A stretch of 64,000 nt of DNA from Xanthostigma xanthostigma (GCA_963575645.1 OY754465.1:46836401-46900400), one strand, 5' to 3'; shown: positions 40,899-54,349, counted from the stretch's first letter. Notes: a model not told the origin generated them from the letters alone. A program made the numbers and translations.

Positions 40899-42924
40899 GG
40901 GGGCGTCTAACTTAGATATTAGTTACTAGAATAGTCATTTAAGTGGCGTTGCTAGCTTAAAGTTGCAGGGCTTTAGAAAGTGTACGTAGAATAAACTTCT
41001 TTAAACACCATAACCAGCTTTGAATAAACATTTAACGAAATATAATTTAATTTACTCCTTTACTCGGGGCGCGAGTTACACTTGCGCTTTACCGTTTTTC
41101 CCAATCTGAATTTGTTCTTCGTAGTTCTTACGTTATTCGAAAAAAAAAATGATTACACAAAATAAGATTTTTTGCAGTGTAGATGCCGCGAAAATGTAGG
41201 TACTGCTGTGCTGATTTGTATTACCAGAGTTAAAAAGAACTGAACGTTATAGAAATGTCTTGTAGTTTGTGCCTTTTATAAAATCTTATGTACGCTCCTG
41301 TTCATTGTATTTGTGTGTGTGTGTAGATGTGTTTGTTCGATTAGATTTTTTACATGCCACTGGTTTTATGTACAAAGGATACGGTGTAAAAGTCAGAAAA
41401 TTTGCTTGTCGAATACAAAAACTAGAGGTTATATTTTGTTTTTGCGGGTTTTTAATATACATTTCTGATTCAATTCCACTAAGTGGAAGGATATGAAATG
41501 ACGCTGTCGATTGCTGTATCCTTTCGTTCTTGTGCGAAAATATTTCAACTTTTTAGTATAATTTCTTGATTTCATTTTCACATAATTAGGAAGTACCTAC
41601 TAATAATTATAGTGTCACATCATGTTAATAAGGATAATTTTAAAAATGCTAATAAAACTTATCGATAACTTCTAATTCAACGGATATACCCAATTTTTTG
41701 TACTTGAGGTCGCAAACGACGCTAATCGTTTGATGATATATATATCAGAAATGTCATATTAGTAGTAATAGTAAATAATAATATAGTAAGTCATGAATTT
41801 GATATGTCAAACTTCCTAATTAACATTACATTTATTTAACTGTTAATCTTAATCTTAATCTTAATTAAATATAAATTAGAGAGAGAGAGGAGATTTTTAT
41901 CTATATAGTAATATTCTGACCAAGCATGTATAATGTATATCCTACATGAAAATGTAAAGCACGATTCGATCTTTTTAGTGCAAGACTAGAGTGTCATATA
42001 GAAAGGATAACTTGGTATTTTACCATTCATTGAACCGTCATAAAGTGTAAAAACACTCCACCTTGAACACGTCTTAAGAGATAAAGGAATCCTGACGTTT
42101 GACTTAGGTAATCCTTCATCATCTAAAACCTGTAAAAAAGGTTCTCGACTATTGGCTGCCAAAAATAACTTGAGAAGTCATCTTAAATGTCAACCTGCAA
42201 ATCTTCTCGTATTTGCACTCTAACACTATTGGCTTTTAACTTTATTATCCAGAAAAATTATTATTGTTAAAATGTCATATTATCGACATTCGATTTTCTT
42301 CTGTGACACATTTTGTTTGATATATTAAATCTTACTTGCCAGAAATTAATGCTGTTCAATTGATTTTTTGAAGGATTCTATAAAATTTATAATGTGCCAC
42401 TTAACAAAAGACCCAATTAGGGTGAGTTTTTTGGTGACAATGATGTTTAAATTAAAAGATTCAATGTTCCAAGGAAGCAGTTGATCGATTGAGATTAAAT
42501 AAAAGTAGCTTTTTTACATTTTTTATAATTCACTTACGAACGTTTAGAAATTTATTTGAAGTCTAAGCATTAAATATCTTAATTGTATTAAATCCTTCTC
42601 TAATCAACTTACTGAATAATTATATTTATGACACACTTGTATGACTTCTCTGCCGTACATTAAGAAATAATAATGATGAGTTTAACGTCCGTTTTTCGAT
42701 TTTAAATTACAACAGACGCCATTCGCACGAATACTATTTTCCATCTACCAAACTTCCCGTTATTTTGTGTATTTTTAAACTTAACCTTGATTAATAGCAT
42801 TGAGGAAATGAAGAAATTTGAGGATATTAGGATAAGGTGGAATTATTAACGGAAACCATGGAAAACTTCAACAAGATGCTCGGTACAGGAATTACTGTTT
42901 CTTGGAGAGAGGCAGCAGGAAATC
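40899..42924. other. No gene recognised
   Basis: A 2 kb AT-rich stretch with a (TTAATC)n run near 41845 and a GAGAGA run near 41878. Short frames have no domain. Confidence 0.3.
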
Positions 42925-42990
42925 TCAGCCGAAATTCGAACCCAGTACCTCCCGAATGCGAGTCTAGCGTTCCACTACGCTTCACCCTCG
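42925..42990 (-). repeat. tRNA-derived SINE-like unit
   Basis: The minus strand contains AGCGTAGTGGAACGCTAGAC (A box region), CTCGCATTCGGGAGGTACTG and GGGTTCGAATTTCGGC (B box). The CTCGCATTCGGGAGG.A phrase is one I know from insect tRNA-like SINE heads. A tRNA gene is unlikely because the acceptor strands do not pair. Confidence 0.5.
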
Positions 42991-45470
42991 GTGTATGTAC
43001 TTGTAACGATGTAACAAATGTCAATTTTCAGACATTCGCGAATGCGAACATTCACTTTTCAAACCTGGAGTCATTTGTCCAACTTTAAAATTTGATAGCT
43101 GATTGGCTGCGCAAATCGCATGACATGTTTGTAGTGGTTCTGGGTACTGGATTGATTATTAGTACTAAGTCTAAGGCTTAATTACCCAATATTAAAGTAA
43201 AGGCTGATCAAAGATATAGCGAAAAAAATTTAAGGAAAAAAACTTAAAAATGCTAAGAAATTAATATTGCTTGTCTTTTTTCTGATATTAATATTCACAT
43301 GAATTTTTAGAATAATAATGCGAATACGAATATTCGTTACATCAGTACTTATATATGCACATTAATTTCAAATTTCCTTCTAAAGTAATAAAGATATACT
43401 TACGGTGACATTATTGGTTTGCTTAATGAAACTATTTACATTTGATTGTTCGAAGAATGTTTAATAGGAAACATTCGTGGTTACAGTGTATATAGAAGCA
43501 GTATTTTGTTGAATGTGAGTGTATATAATTTTCTCATCTAAGCGATTCTGTGCAACCGATAAAGTTCACAAAACTGCAGTTATCATTGGGTTTCAAATCA
43601 TTTTCATCCCATATAACATCGCTATAACACAGAAGGTAGTTATCTTATCAACTTATTTTAGCTAACAGTTCATATAAAAATAATCTGTTGAGCCAGACTG
43701 TGAAACTGTCTCTAAAGTACTGATTTGTTGGAGCCAAAGACAGTGGCGTCGCTGCGCTATTTAGTTACACAGTATAACTTTGGTGTCGATTTATTCCTGG
43801 AGAATACTTATATTAGGACCAACTCACACGCGCTGCTTTTTGTATCCCGATTGCGCGATGCACTCGCTGAAAAACTCGACTAATGTTTCACGAACGCGCG
43901 CGTGTCGAAAACGCATTGTATACACTAAGGGTTGTGTGATACCATGCCATGAATTTCACTGAGGCTGGACTTTTCACGCGCAGGCTCATGAATGAGAAAG
44001 TAACGCTTTGTTCACGCGACAGTGCGATTGAGTCTCCTTGCTGTTGCCATATCACGAGATCGAACAAGACATTAATTAGTGTAGCTTAGTATAGTCCAAG
44101 AGCTATCAAACATTTTTGGGTAGGTATTTGAGGCGAAAAATTTTCGTTTAGATATTTTGACACCATGCACTACATCTAAAAGCAGTTACAATAAATATAT
44201 TTTTTCACCTTCTCTCTCCTGTAAAATAACTGTTTTTTCATGCCTGAATAGTACCCGTTCCACACTAGTGCGCAAAGTAAAACAAAAAAATCCAATCTTG
44301 CCAACCCAACGGAAATTTTCAAAAGCTAATACACTGTGCTGTCAATTAGGTATATTAAAATTTGTGAAAAACAGCTATGTTGTTGTGCAAGAAATGTGGG
44401 GTGTATTTATTATTCGTCTGACTGCTAAAACTTGCTGACGCTCGTTTTTCCGTAATATCACAACTCGAACATAAAATATTGCATTACAATTTAGATAGGT
44501 ACCTACATAAATTACTATTCTTCATTCAGAAAATATATTTTTTAGGGAGAGTGCGGTTACAAGCAATGCCAAAAATATAACTGCACAGAAAATTTTATAA
44601 TTTTATGTTTCTTGCGATGCGTTTTTAGCGTGTGTTGTCATATAATTTTGCAATGCAAGTCTCTGCATTTCGTTGCGGTGATAACGTGCTCTTAGCTTTT
44701 AAAGTGCGTCACTGCAAAAATCTTTCATCGAATGATTATTACGTAACGATTCAGTTAGGCTACGTGGTATTTAGTGTACATTTGTCATTAATGAGTTTCA
44801 ACTTGATCTGTGCTATTTGTAATATTTCTCTAAATACGTGTTTTGTTAAAAAATGTTATTCATTTCGGTATTTATAACTTGAATTAATTGACTGGCTGGT
44901 TGTTATATTAACATTTTAATATATTTTTTGATAACTGTGCAGAAAAATTGCGCTGGAACACATATTTTATTAAAAAATAGTGCATACACGTGTATAACTA
45001 TCGCTGAATTTATTGACATTGTGTTTGTTTCATTCACCTATTTTTTTTTTGGAGATTATGAAGCAGTTCACTTAAAGCAGTTTTTGTGAGTAATATTTTA
45101 TGTTTTTGAAATAATTCTGAATTTATCTGAAACTATCGAGTAAACAGGTCGATTAAAATTACATGTTAGGATGATTATATAATAATTATTATTGCATTTA
45201 AAGAAAAAAATCTGTTGGATTTATAGAAAGGATCTAACCCTCGTTCTCCCGCTCCGATCATTTTTTTCTTCCAATTTTTTTGGGTCTATTTAAAGTGGAG
45301 ATCGATAATATTTTTTTTTTTATAAATTATTACACTTTAGACGATCCAGAAATAGTTACTTTTTATTTAAATACTAGCTGCCTGGTTCGAATTCGCCCAA
45401 ATTGTCAACGTTTTTTCGAAGACTTTTGTTGCATATTAATTGGTTTTCACGAAAAGCGCTGTTTATTTTA
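42991..45470. other. No gene recognised
   Basis: The largest quiet block. 43780-44060 is less AT-rich (CGAACGCGCGCGTGTCG), but its frames (60-93 codons) have no domain. I cannot exclude a host exon. Confidence 0.3.
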
Positions 45471-45605
45471 ACGTGATAATATATAGCCTATGTCCATCGA
45501 GAAGGTTCATTCTAAATATTGATCAAAATATTTTGAAATCGTGTGTGTAGTTTCGGAAATTACCTCCTACATCCAATCTTTATCTCTTTATAATATTAGT
45601 TTAGA
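45471..45605. repeat. Retroelement-tail type repeat, inverted relative of 48166-48310
   Basis: GTTTCGGAAATTACCTCCTA and CATCCAATCTTTATCTCTTT correspond to AAAGAGGTAAAGTTTGGATG and TCTCCGAAACTACTCATCC in reverse. This is an insect RTE-tail-like pattern. Confidence 0.5.
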
Positions 45606-46574
45606 TGATTTCTATTATGTTGTACAGAAGTTGATTTTGACTTCCCTGCTTTGATAAAAAAATATTGAATCAGTAGGAACGAATTCAGAAGTAGGAGGAT
45701 GACGTCATCTGGTGGACCTGTCAATTGATTGCATAGCAACGACTTTAATGGCTGTATTTAACAAATGTCAAAGAAAACAAAAGATCGAATGTTGATATTA
45801 TTTACAATAAGTTGAATTTTGACAGTAAGAGATTTTACATAATTCTAGTTAAATATAAATGTCACTTTTGATAAAAATATTAACGGTCCGCCAGCTGACG
45901 TAATTCCCGCGCTTATACTGATTGATCAGATGAAACGAAGCAACCTCTGTAATCAGTTCACCTTGATTACGACGAGCTTTTTTTAGCAATGCGTTTTAAT
46001 AATTTTAATATATTAAGTAATCAGATGATAGAAGAAGGCAAAGTCTGTTTGACTGTTGTTTATGCTCACTATAGTAGTGTAGATAGTTTAGTGGAGGTGA
46101 AATGATATTACAGTTGTGTCATTTAATGGTGGACAAAGCAGGGAAGAACGGAAGAAGAAGAAGAAGAAGAAAATTGTAGTTGTTCATTCTATCTAACTAC
46201 ATACACGGTATACATAAGACTGCGCCAATATCGCGATATTAGCACTTAGCAGTCTATGCTTGTATCCTATTACGTGTATAAATCAAGTGATACCGTTTAA
46301 AACCGCACCCGGCTGCCATTTCGCTTCGTTAGGGTTGCATCGAATGTTACAGGACTCCTGTTGACTTCGACATTCCGTGGATTTTTTTTTATATACACAA
46401 ATTTTAGATTTTTATTTGTTGAACCATGTCCATGATAAAATTAATTAATTGTGCAAACAAACAATCTCTCACCTTAAACGCATACACCTTCTCCGTTCCG
46501 TCGTGGGTAAAAATAAGTCACAAGTATTTGGACAAAAAAAAAACTACGAGGCAGTATTTGTGATAGATATGAGT
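45606..46574. other. No gene recognised
   Basis: A (GAA)n run lies at about 46150-46172. Otherwise AT-rich. Confidence 0.3.
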
Positions 46575-47000
46575 TGTTTTGTTACTTTTGATGTGAACCA
46601 TCTAATAGCGCGTTTGGTTGGGAGTAAAACCGTGCACCGTGTTTTTTTATGGGACAACGTTTGTGTGAATTGGATTTCACATGGCTTTTGTGAATGTGAC
46701 ATCTAGTTAACAGGGCGAAATTTAGTTACTAGTATTCGTTGACAGCGCGTTACGTTTGATTTGAGTATGCGTTGGATTATAATTTGGCTTTTGTTAAAGG
46801 CGACTAGATGACAAGGCAAAATTTAGTTACAGGGCGATATTTAGTTACTAAAATTTCGTTAGTTGACAGGGCGAAATCTGACAGTTAACAGGGCAAAATT
46901 TAGTTACTGGATGAAATTTAGTTCCAAGGCGATGTTTAGCTACTAGAACTTCGTTAGTTGACAGGACGAAATTTAGTTACTGGAATTTCGCTTTTTATGA
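46575..47000 (-). repeat. Interspersed repeat 'GTGGGACGCCTG' family, reverse copy
   Basis: It contains CCATCTAATAGCGCGTTTGG, GGCGACTAGATGACA, and about six imperfect repeats of the theme ACAGGGCGAAATTTAGTTAC. An 85-codon frame ends within it. Compare 7505-7915 and 62270-62650. Confidence 0.65.
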
Positions 47001-47229
47001 TTCACATCAGTCAAGCATTTATTCAGTCAAAATAATAGGTATATTATCCGGCCAAAGCTTCTGCTTCGCCTATAAAATAGGCATCGGTAAAGCACAGCTG
47101 TGACTTTGTTGAATTTACTGAATGGAAAATACTTAATTTCAGCGCAATTGCTTTCATCTGACACTAATAAGTTTATTTAACTGACTTTAAAAAAGGGGGT
47201 TGATACAATTCGATGAGTATTTTTTTTCA
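47001..47229. other. No feature recognised
   Basis: GACTTTAAAAAAGGGGGTTG near 47184 is a fragment of the lepidopteran repeat start seen at 18125. Confidence 0.3.
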
Positions 47230-47395
47230 AGTAAGACTTTGGCACTGCAGGGCAAAATTGGTTCTTGACATTACATATTTATCGAACGCGTCGTAATGTA
47301 CCGGCTATAGAATATTAAGCTATAATTTAGCGGCAAGGTAGAACACTTGCCTTGTAACCTAAAGGTAGTAGGTTCGATCCCGGCGGTTGATGCAA
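47230..47395 (+). repeat. tRNA-derived SINE-like unit, copy A
   Basis: A tRNA-like body carries AGCGGCAAGGTAGAACACTT, GCCTTGTAACCTAAAGGTAG and the B box GGTTCGATCCC, followed by a T-run. Upstream, GGCACTGCAGGGCAAAATTG is shared with 54212 (copy B), so the unit is a composite repeat and not just a tRNA pseudogene. Confidence 0.6.
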
Positions 47396-48165
47396 TTATT
47401 CCTTTTTTTAGCGGTTTTGAGATTTTTATATTTTTTACCTCATATATGCAGCATTTATGAATCGATTTTTATGATTTTTATTCTATTTAATAAGATATAT
47501 TTTCGGGCTGGCCCTTCAAAAATTTAAATTGTAGTTTTTTATGCATTTTTCATCGCTTTTTTACATTTTTATCATCACATAAAACTTTTCGCTTTGACCG
47601 AAGATAAGGTAATGAAAAAACGAAGTTCTTCTTCGGCTTTGATTAAAAATCTCGTCTGAAATTATTAATAATATTTAATTTTCAAATATCGCTCAACCCT
47701 ATAATGCACTTGTCACCAGAATACGTGGACACAGACTCTTACACGGACACGTAAGAAGGTCGTGCTTTCTTTCATAAAACAATAAAGCACGGTACGGCAC
47801 CCTGTTATAGTGGATTGGCTGTACGATTACTTCACATGAACAATCAGTGGCGCACGACACGTACGAAATAACGTCAAACGAAATACTGCAAAACTATTAA
47901 TATAACGTTAACTTTTTATATAATTAATATAAATTTTTCAAAATATCAAAATCGTAAATAAATATTTGTAAACAAATTGGTTCATTAGTTCATCAATGGA
48001 AAAAATGCATGTCGCATATTCGAAATCTAATTTAGCACCGCATCTACTCCGGTCCGAAAATGAAGGATTCGGGGTCGAATCTCAACATTGGAACTTTTCC
48101 TCAAAATGAGTCGTTCACAGTTTATGTGTTTATAAATCATATATCAAAAATATATATACAGTTAG
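47396..48165. other. No gene recognised
   Basis: A tRNA-like scrap with GGATTCGGGGTCGAATCTC lies near 48066. Otherwise AT-rich. Confidence 0.3.
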
Positions 48166-48310
48166 TATTATAAAGAGGTAAAGTTTGGATGTAGAAGGTA
48201 TCTCCGAAACTACTCATCCGATTTCAAATTTTTTTCACCAATAATTAGAATTGACCTTGACAATGAACATAGGCTATCGCGTTAAAATAAAAGCGCTCTT
48301 CGTGGAGACC
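48166..48310. repeat. Retroelement-tail type repeat, inverted relative of 45471-45605
   Basis: TATTATAAAGAGGTAAAGTT, TCTCCGAAACTACTCATCCG and ACATAGGCTATCGCGTTAAA follow the layout of abundant arthropod repeats. Confidence 0.5.
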
Positions 48311-49697
48311 AATTTTTCAACGTACGTCGACGAAAAAACGGAAAAAACCGAACCTAGCCGCCATTTATTTATAAAACGTTGACTTGACCATCGATATAGA
48401 AAGTACATTTTAAGTTTTTTTTACTGATTTCCAACCAGCAAGACACCACAGCATTTTTTTATTTTTTTATCTGTGACCTGCGATTATGCCGTGTTGGTTT
48501 AATAAATGCTAAATTTAATCAAAATCAGTTCAACTTAAAATTTACGAATATGTATTTTTATTAAACAAAACACATTTTTAGTTTAGTGTTTTCTGAAATA
48601 GAAATTGTTGTAAATGTTGTGTCTCTGAACATTATGAAATAGTTTTAAAACAAAATATCCAGTCAATTTAATTTTAAAAGTAGCGTTTTTTGTTAGTCAC
48701 TATACTATATGAATAAAAATTATGTCTTATGACTACTTAAGTAAACCACAAAAGTTGAATCTCATTCATAAATTTAAATTATTTTCTTCTCATTCTTCGA
48801 ATGATATAAGTAAAATGTTTTTAAACAGAACAAATACCTTCGAAGCTTTAAAGAAGGTTAACTTGGATCTAATGTAACTTGGTATGGGTTACCGGAAAGC
48901 ATTTATGGTGGAGTAAAAACCACCCATTCTGATATGCGACAAAATAGATGCCAGTCCAACCATAAAAAAGCAATTTTACAAAGCTTTTATTTTTCTTACG
49001 ATCTTATACGTAAGCTTTTAAATTTATATTTTTGTCCACTTGAATTTTAAGCGTTGTTTACTTTGTTAACATAATATAGTTTTTAAAATAACAACGGAAC
49101 AAATGTGTATCTTTAAATGTAAATCTGCGATTATCTTATCAACTAAGTATATTGTTTTCAGTGACGTGTCATGTTATAATAATTAATTATTAGTTAAAAT
49201 ACTATTTTCATCTAAAACTAATTTTAAAGATTTACCTATTTAAATAGCGGTTGATTCCTATTTGTGCAGCTAAGTATCTATTCAAATTAAAAAAATGCAA
49301 TTATGTTATGTTTTAAATCACTAACGTAAATAAAAGTGAAGAAAAAACAGGATTTGATATTTAAAAGCAGAATTTTTGTAAGGTGGCAAATATAATGTAA
49401 CATATGTGTTTTTCTCTCGTTTTTTTTGTATAAGTCTTTTAAATATTACATCTCCGCGCATTATTATCATTCATAAGATAAAAAGGTCGGCTTCAAATAA
49501 TCCTGCATCAGCAATGAAACGGAAATCGGTGATGGGACTGTGCATACAAAATATCGTAGTCATTCAATAAAATATATAAAAATACTAGCAAAACAAACGG
49601 CGTAGTGTTTTATTTTTTGCTGTTTCACAATTTGTTTGTTTTAGTGAAAAGCGGCACGCAATAATGTCACAGCCTGATTAGTGCATCTATCTATATA
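48311..49697. other. No gene recognised
   Basis: 1.4 kb AT-rich with no frame above 60 codons in any phase. Confidence 0.35.
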
Positions 49698-50260
49698 CAG
49701 TATGTAAACGCGTAAGGTGCACATAGGAAAATTAGCATTGGAAAAAAATACTTGGATCAGAGTTAGCCATGACTGCATTAATTGTTATTTCGATTGGATT
49801 ATCGTGGTAATATTGATGATTTCTATTTTATTTTGATTTTACTTGGCTTTTTTAATAATAAAAAGCTCTTATAAATCATTATTTTATTTTTTTTGTACAA
49901 AAATAAAACAAAAAAACAACTCCATCTGTTTGGAAACATTTCATTCAAAAATTGTCTGACTGGTATGACGTATGCGCGTTGGTAAATTAGTGACCCAATG
50001 TCTTTAGGTTCAACACGAATAGGCGGAGATATTTAATCTCGCACCATATTTAAGTATTTTTGGGAATTTAATGTCCCATTAATAAAAAAAGTCCGATTAT
50101 GTTGTAATCATGTAAATACTTTCTTCGGTAGTATACAAATTCATTTTGCAAATGTATATTACCTGTCAAATTGAAAAACAAGATTTTAAGGCTCATTCTG
50201 ATCCAGTTATTTTTTCCCAATGCTAATTTCCCTATGTGCACCTTACGTGTTTACATACTG
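49698..50260. mobile_element. Tc1/mariner-type MITE with TA target duplication
   Basis: CAGTATGTAAACGCGTAAGG followed by TGCACATAGGAAAATTAGCA is repeated in inverse at the right end with a handful of mismatches over about 65 bp. TA lies directly outside on both sides. The interior of about 430 bp has no frame. The long near-identical inverted ends and TA site fit a non-autonomous Tc1/mariner element. Confidence 0.85.
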
Positions 50261-50267
50261 TATATAA

Positions 50268-50400
50268 TTCTCGTGTCACAATTTTGGTCGCGCTAATCTT
50301 CGAAACCACTGAAGCGATTTGAATGAAATTTTGTTAATGTGCCTAGCTTGGTGCAACTGACGCTATAGGATAGTTTTTATTAAATATTTTGTACAAAATT
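50268..50400. repeat. Interspersed repeat, partner of 29330-29450
   Basis: It begins ATTCTCGTGTCACAATTTTG and carries GCGCTAATCTTCGAAACCAC and ACGCTATAGGATAGTTTTTA. It abuts the right end of the MITE at 49698. Confidence 0.65.
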
Positions 50401-51055
50401 GCGGCGTAAGTCAAGAATATTTGGAATTACTCTGTCGTTTTGAAAGAGTTCTCGTAGAGCTAAGAGTTCAAATAACAATTGACAAAACGTGGATAATCCC
50501 GTCACATTTCAGAACCGTTCTCATACGCAGATACCTAGTACGAATGGAATACATAGGCGCATCCGAGGGGACACATATGCCATCTGGAGTATAAAATGTA
50601 AAGTCGATTCGGTGGCATCAATATTGACAAGCATATATCTCCTGAGTATCGTCCAAGCGACATATATATATATATATATATCTATACGTGATGTTGATCT
50701 GACGCAGAACTCTGTTATCAAAATCAGACAGGATGTTACGGAAATATCCATATAACTTTTTGATGCTTGAGTCGCTTGAAAATCATGAGATGATACTCCC
50801 TAATAACTTAAGTCGCACACTCTTAGCTGAAATACACAACTGATGACCTGATGACCTCAGCTGTTTCATCAAAATCAATTCACAAAAGTTGAAAATCTTA
50901 GGTATCATATAAAACTCTTCTTTTTTAAAATTTATTAATAAGGACTGAACCGATTAAATAGGACCAACTCGTGAACAAAGTTATGTCAATTTTTTTTAAT
51001 CGGTTAACCTCTCTAAAAGTTATGACTGAACAAACATAACAAATATATATTATAT
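50401..51055. other. No gene recognised
   Basis: Two frames on opposite strands (about 76-88 codons) overlap an AT microsatellite near 50660-50682. Neither is credible. Confidence 0.3.
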
Positions 51056-51415
51056 ATACTAGCGGTCCCGCCCGATTTCACCTGGGTGCAAAAGAACGAA
51101 TGGGGGGAGGGACATGAGTACGCGCGTTCATCTTAGTTTACCGAGATTAATGTTGTGTACAAATTTCATGATGAACGAAGTTACCGTTCAAAAGTTTTTG
51201 TCGGACGGACAAATTTTGAGTTATATTTTGCAACATTTTTTATTGATGCTCCGCTTCTATTGGTCGTAACGTGATATTATAAAGCCTATAGCCTTCCTCG
51301 ATGAATGGGCTATACAACATAAAAAAAAATTCAATTCGAACCAGTAAATCCTGAGATTATCGCGTTCAACCAACCAAACAAACAAAATCTTCAGCTTTAT
51401 ATATTAGTATACATA
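51056..51415 (-). repeat. Arthropod interspersed repeat, inverted partner of 32546-32915
   Basis: It begins TACTAGCGGTCCCGCCCGAT and ends CTTCAGCTTTATATATTAGT. The internal AGCCTATAGCCTTCCTCGAT corresponds to the other copy in reverse. Confidence 0.75.
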
Positions 51416-53979
51416 GAGGTACATGGCGAATTGTTACCCTCTTTTTCTGTGAAGAAAATTGAATAGATTGATAAAATAGAGACTAATAAATAGAAAACGG
51501 GAATAGAAATCAGGTCCAGATAATTCCTGCAGCTGCTGACCATTCTATAGATTAAAAAAAAATGCCAAAAAAGTGGCAGGATTAGGGGATAATATTAGTG
51601 TCTCTTATAGTTTTGAAACATACCAGCGATGTAGTTAGTAGTGTATAGTATATAGTTGTGGAAGACTGGTTTCTGTATTCGGATGGCCACATTTGCGGCG
51701 ACGGTTCAACCCAGTGTTGTTGGAAATGGCGGCTTGGTAGCACGAGAGTACATCACCCCTCTGAGGGGAGGACACGTTCGGCAGATATGTACGTTGGATC
51801 TCGAGTGCTACAAGAGGAGTGGACTGCAGAACTGCGTCACATTAGGCTCTCGTTCGATAGTTTTAAAACGATTTAAATATACCTCTGTAGTCTGTCGACA
51901 AAGAAATCGTATGAACTTGATTTTAACTACAGAACCAACATTCTTCAGATGAGTTGATTCAAATCAAAGACGTTAAATATATAAATGGACTTGGCATTCC
52001 CTATGTTTGTAAATACATTGTTTTGATGACTACATCCAATATGAGAGAGAAGCGCTCGTCTTGTTCTAAATACCGATAATTGTGCAATTTTAAAGGATAT
52101 AAAAACAACAATTAATGAGATTTAAGAATATGTCGACATATTCGGGGTGTCAGACATTTTAAATGGTTCATATTATTTGTCAGAGAACATTATTTTAGCG
52201 TATTGGTTGAAGTTTTTAAGCTATCCAATTGAAAAAACAAACAGTATCTATAAATTTTTTACGTCGTCAAAACGACATGTTTCGGAAAATTTAGAGGGGA
52301 AACGCCCCAAAATAAAAAAGTCATAGAGGAAATAGGTGTCAGACTAGGCCTAATGAAGCCATATACAAAGTTTAGGGAGAGTCTTTGTCAGTAAAATTTT
52401 TGCCGACGGGCACTCTGACTATAAGATAATCGCGGTCATACAAATAAACGTACATCGCCGACTTTCTTAATATTTTTGCTCAGTACTCATCCCACTTTTG
52501 TCGTAACGCAACAGCCTATATCACTAGAATATAAGTGACTTGAATTTGACTTTTATTTGTAAAACAATAACGTTTTTAAGTATTGCGTAAGGTGTACTTG
52601 ATTTTTCTTACACTGATATTTTTACATCACAAGCAAACATTTGAAAACAATTCTTTGCTTCTTATTATTATGAATTTCAAATACTTTGTAACAATTTTAC
52701 ATATACAAATTACGTTCCTCGTAATCCGTCCTCCATCCCAGTTCTAATAATTAATTAACGTGTTATTCGAAACATCCCCAGGAAATCTTTTAAATAAATA
52801 TGTTTCTCTCTGTATTATTTTTTTTTGCAAAACATTTTATAATACAGTCTAAAGAAACAATTTAATCGGATTTTTAGTAATTTTTTTTGACATTTCAAGT
52901 AATGCCGGAGGGAAATTACTTTCGTATTCCCTAAATCAACAAAGAAATTAATAAATTACCTTACATTCTTGTTATTTTCGTGTCTCTGTGTTGTTAAATA
53001 CGGTGGTTAGTTAAATACCGAAAACCAAAATAATTTTGTATTTACCAAAGTTTAGTACATATAAAAACATTTTATTTGTAGAAAGAAAACATTTCTTGTT
53101 GTGAGGTAGCTAATTTATTTTTGTTGTTACATTTTCTATATTTATTATGTTAGTACCACGAAGTCTTTAATCATGCTACGCTGTGTTTCGAGATAGACCG
53201 TTTTCTGGCGCACGCGAGATGGCGCTGTTATCACTACCTGTGAAAACTTCGGTTCTTTCCACCTGTGTTTGCCATAGTTACCAAAGTTGTTTAACTTCAC
53301 AGACAGTACACTCATGTAAGCCATGAATGTGTGTGCGTTACCCAGTAGCTGACGTCATATTAGTTCATGCGACCGATATTGGTCCACCGCTACGCTCGAG
53401 CTGGTTCTCCTGGCTATGACTTCGTGGTTAGTATACTATAGACTTTCTGCAATGTTTTCTAGCGTGGACAAATTTTAACTTACTCACATGGTCTAGATGA
53501 CGTCAATTTTGTTTTAATACCCCGGTTTACGATAACTTATCCATTGTTGTACTGAAAATTGTTGCCTTGATAGTGACTTAATTTGATTTTGTCTTATTAA
53601 TGACATCAGATTTCTAATAAATAATGAATATTGAGTGCTAATCTGTATATTAATTTGAATATTTTTATAACGCATTTTGTGTGATTCACGGTTAATCGAA
53701 TGATTATTATTAATCTCTTTAACGATTAACAATAATCTATGTGCACTGACAGAGTTAATCGTGCATTCAGGTTACCAATTTGCAGTCGTGTGTAATGCCT
53801 GTAAATTCCACAGGTATGTATAATACACATTATTGGAAAATCCATGCACCCTGTAAGTTATCAGAAGAGCTGTTCTCTAAACCACGGTGATCGCTAACTT
53901 TCCTATAACTTCGTCAAGTCATCCATAATACATACTCTGTATTAAACTTGTATATTACCCTTCTACATAGTTTAATAAT
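51416..53979. other. Mostly unannotated; GC-richer frames at 51656-51952
   Basis: Two overlapping frames (98 and 72 codons) at 51656-51952 share a GC-richer patch. The shorter reads MEDWFLYSDGHICGDGSTQC. Neither is recognised. Near 52310 the phrase KKVIEEIGVRLGLMKP is encoded and could be a retroelement scrap. 53190-53450 has TGACGTCA and GAGATGGCGCTG, which might be regulatory, but single motifs prove nothing. Confidence 0.25.
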
Positions 53980-54211
53980 ATGCACTTAGAGATTGTTCTT
54001 CATTCACCTATTAACTATTTGCTAGCTAATCAGGTATCTTTTATCAACGGTGCGTTCAAAAAGTTTGTAAATGACATAGCATACAGACTCCATCTAGATG
54101 GTGATTTGAAATTTTTTAACCCATGGGCCTTCAATCTATGCCCGCTGACACTTCGACGATATTTGGCCGTAACCGTACACAAGTTCTCGCATCAATTTTT
54201 GAAGTTAAACT
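53980..54211 (+). other. Weak open frame leading into the SINE-like unit
   Basis: A 98-codon frame (53980-54276) crosses into the repeat below and has no domain, so it is probably not a gene. Confidence 0.3.
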
Positions 54212-54349
54212 TTTTTTGGTACTGCAGGGTAAAATTGATTAAGAAGATCGGAAATGTAACGAACAAGCATGTGTAAAACATTAAGCGGAGAGGTTGAACG
54301 GTTGCCTCGTAACCGAAAGATCATAGGTTCGATTTCGACAGTCGGTGCT
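54212..54349 (+). repeat. tRNA-derived SINE-like unit, copy B
   Basis: GGTACTGCAGGGTAAAATTG is followed by AAGCGGAGAGGTTGAACGGT, GCCTCGTAACCGAAAGATCA and GGTTCGATTTC, then T-runs. It is collinear with 47230-47395, including the non-tRNA leader. Confidence 0.6.

Noticed and set aside
51656-51952. 98- and 72-codon frames as a secreted or zinc-binding protein
   Set aside because: Two overlapping phases are open over the same bases, neither has a recognisable domain, and no splice sites or start context support one over the other.
53190-53450. CTCF-like insulator site (GAGATGGCGCTG)
   Set aside because: A single short match has no predictive value, and similar 'gatggcgcc' words are common in insect DNA, including repeats at 34.2 kb.
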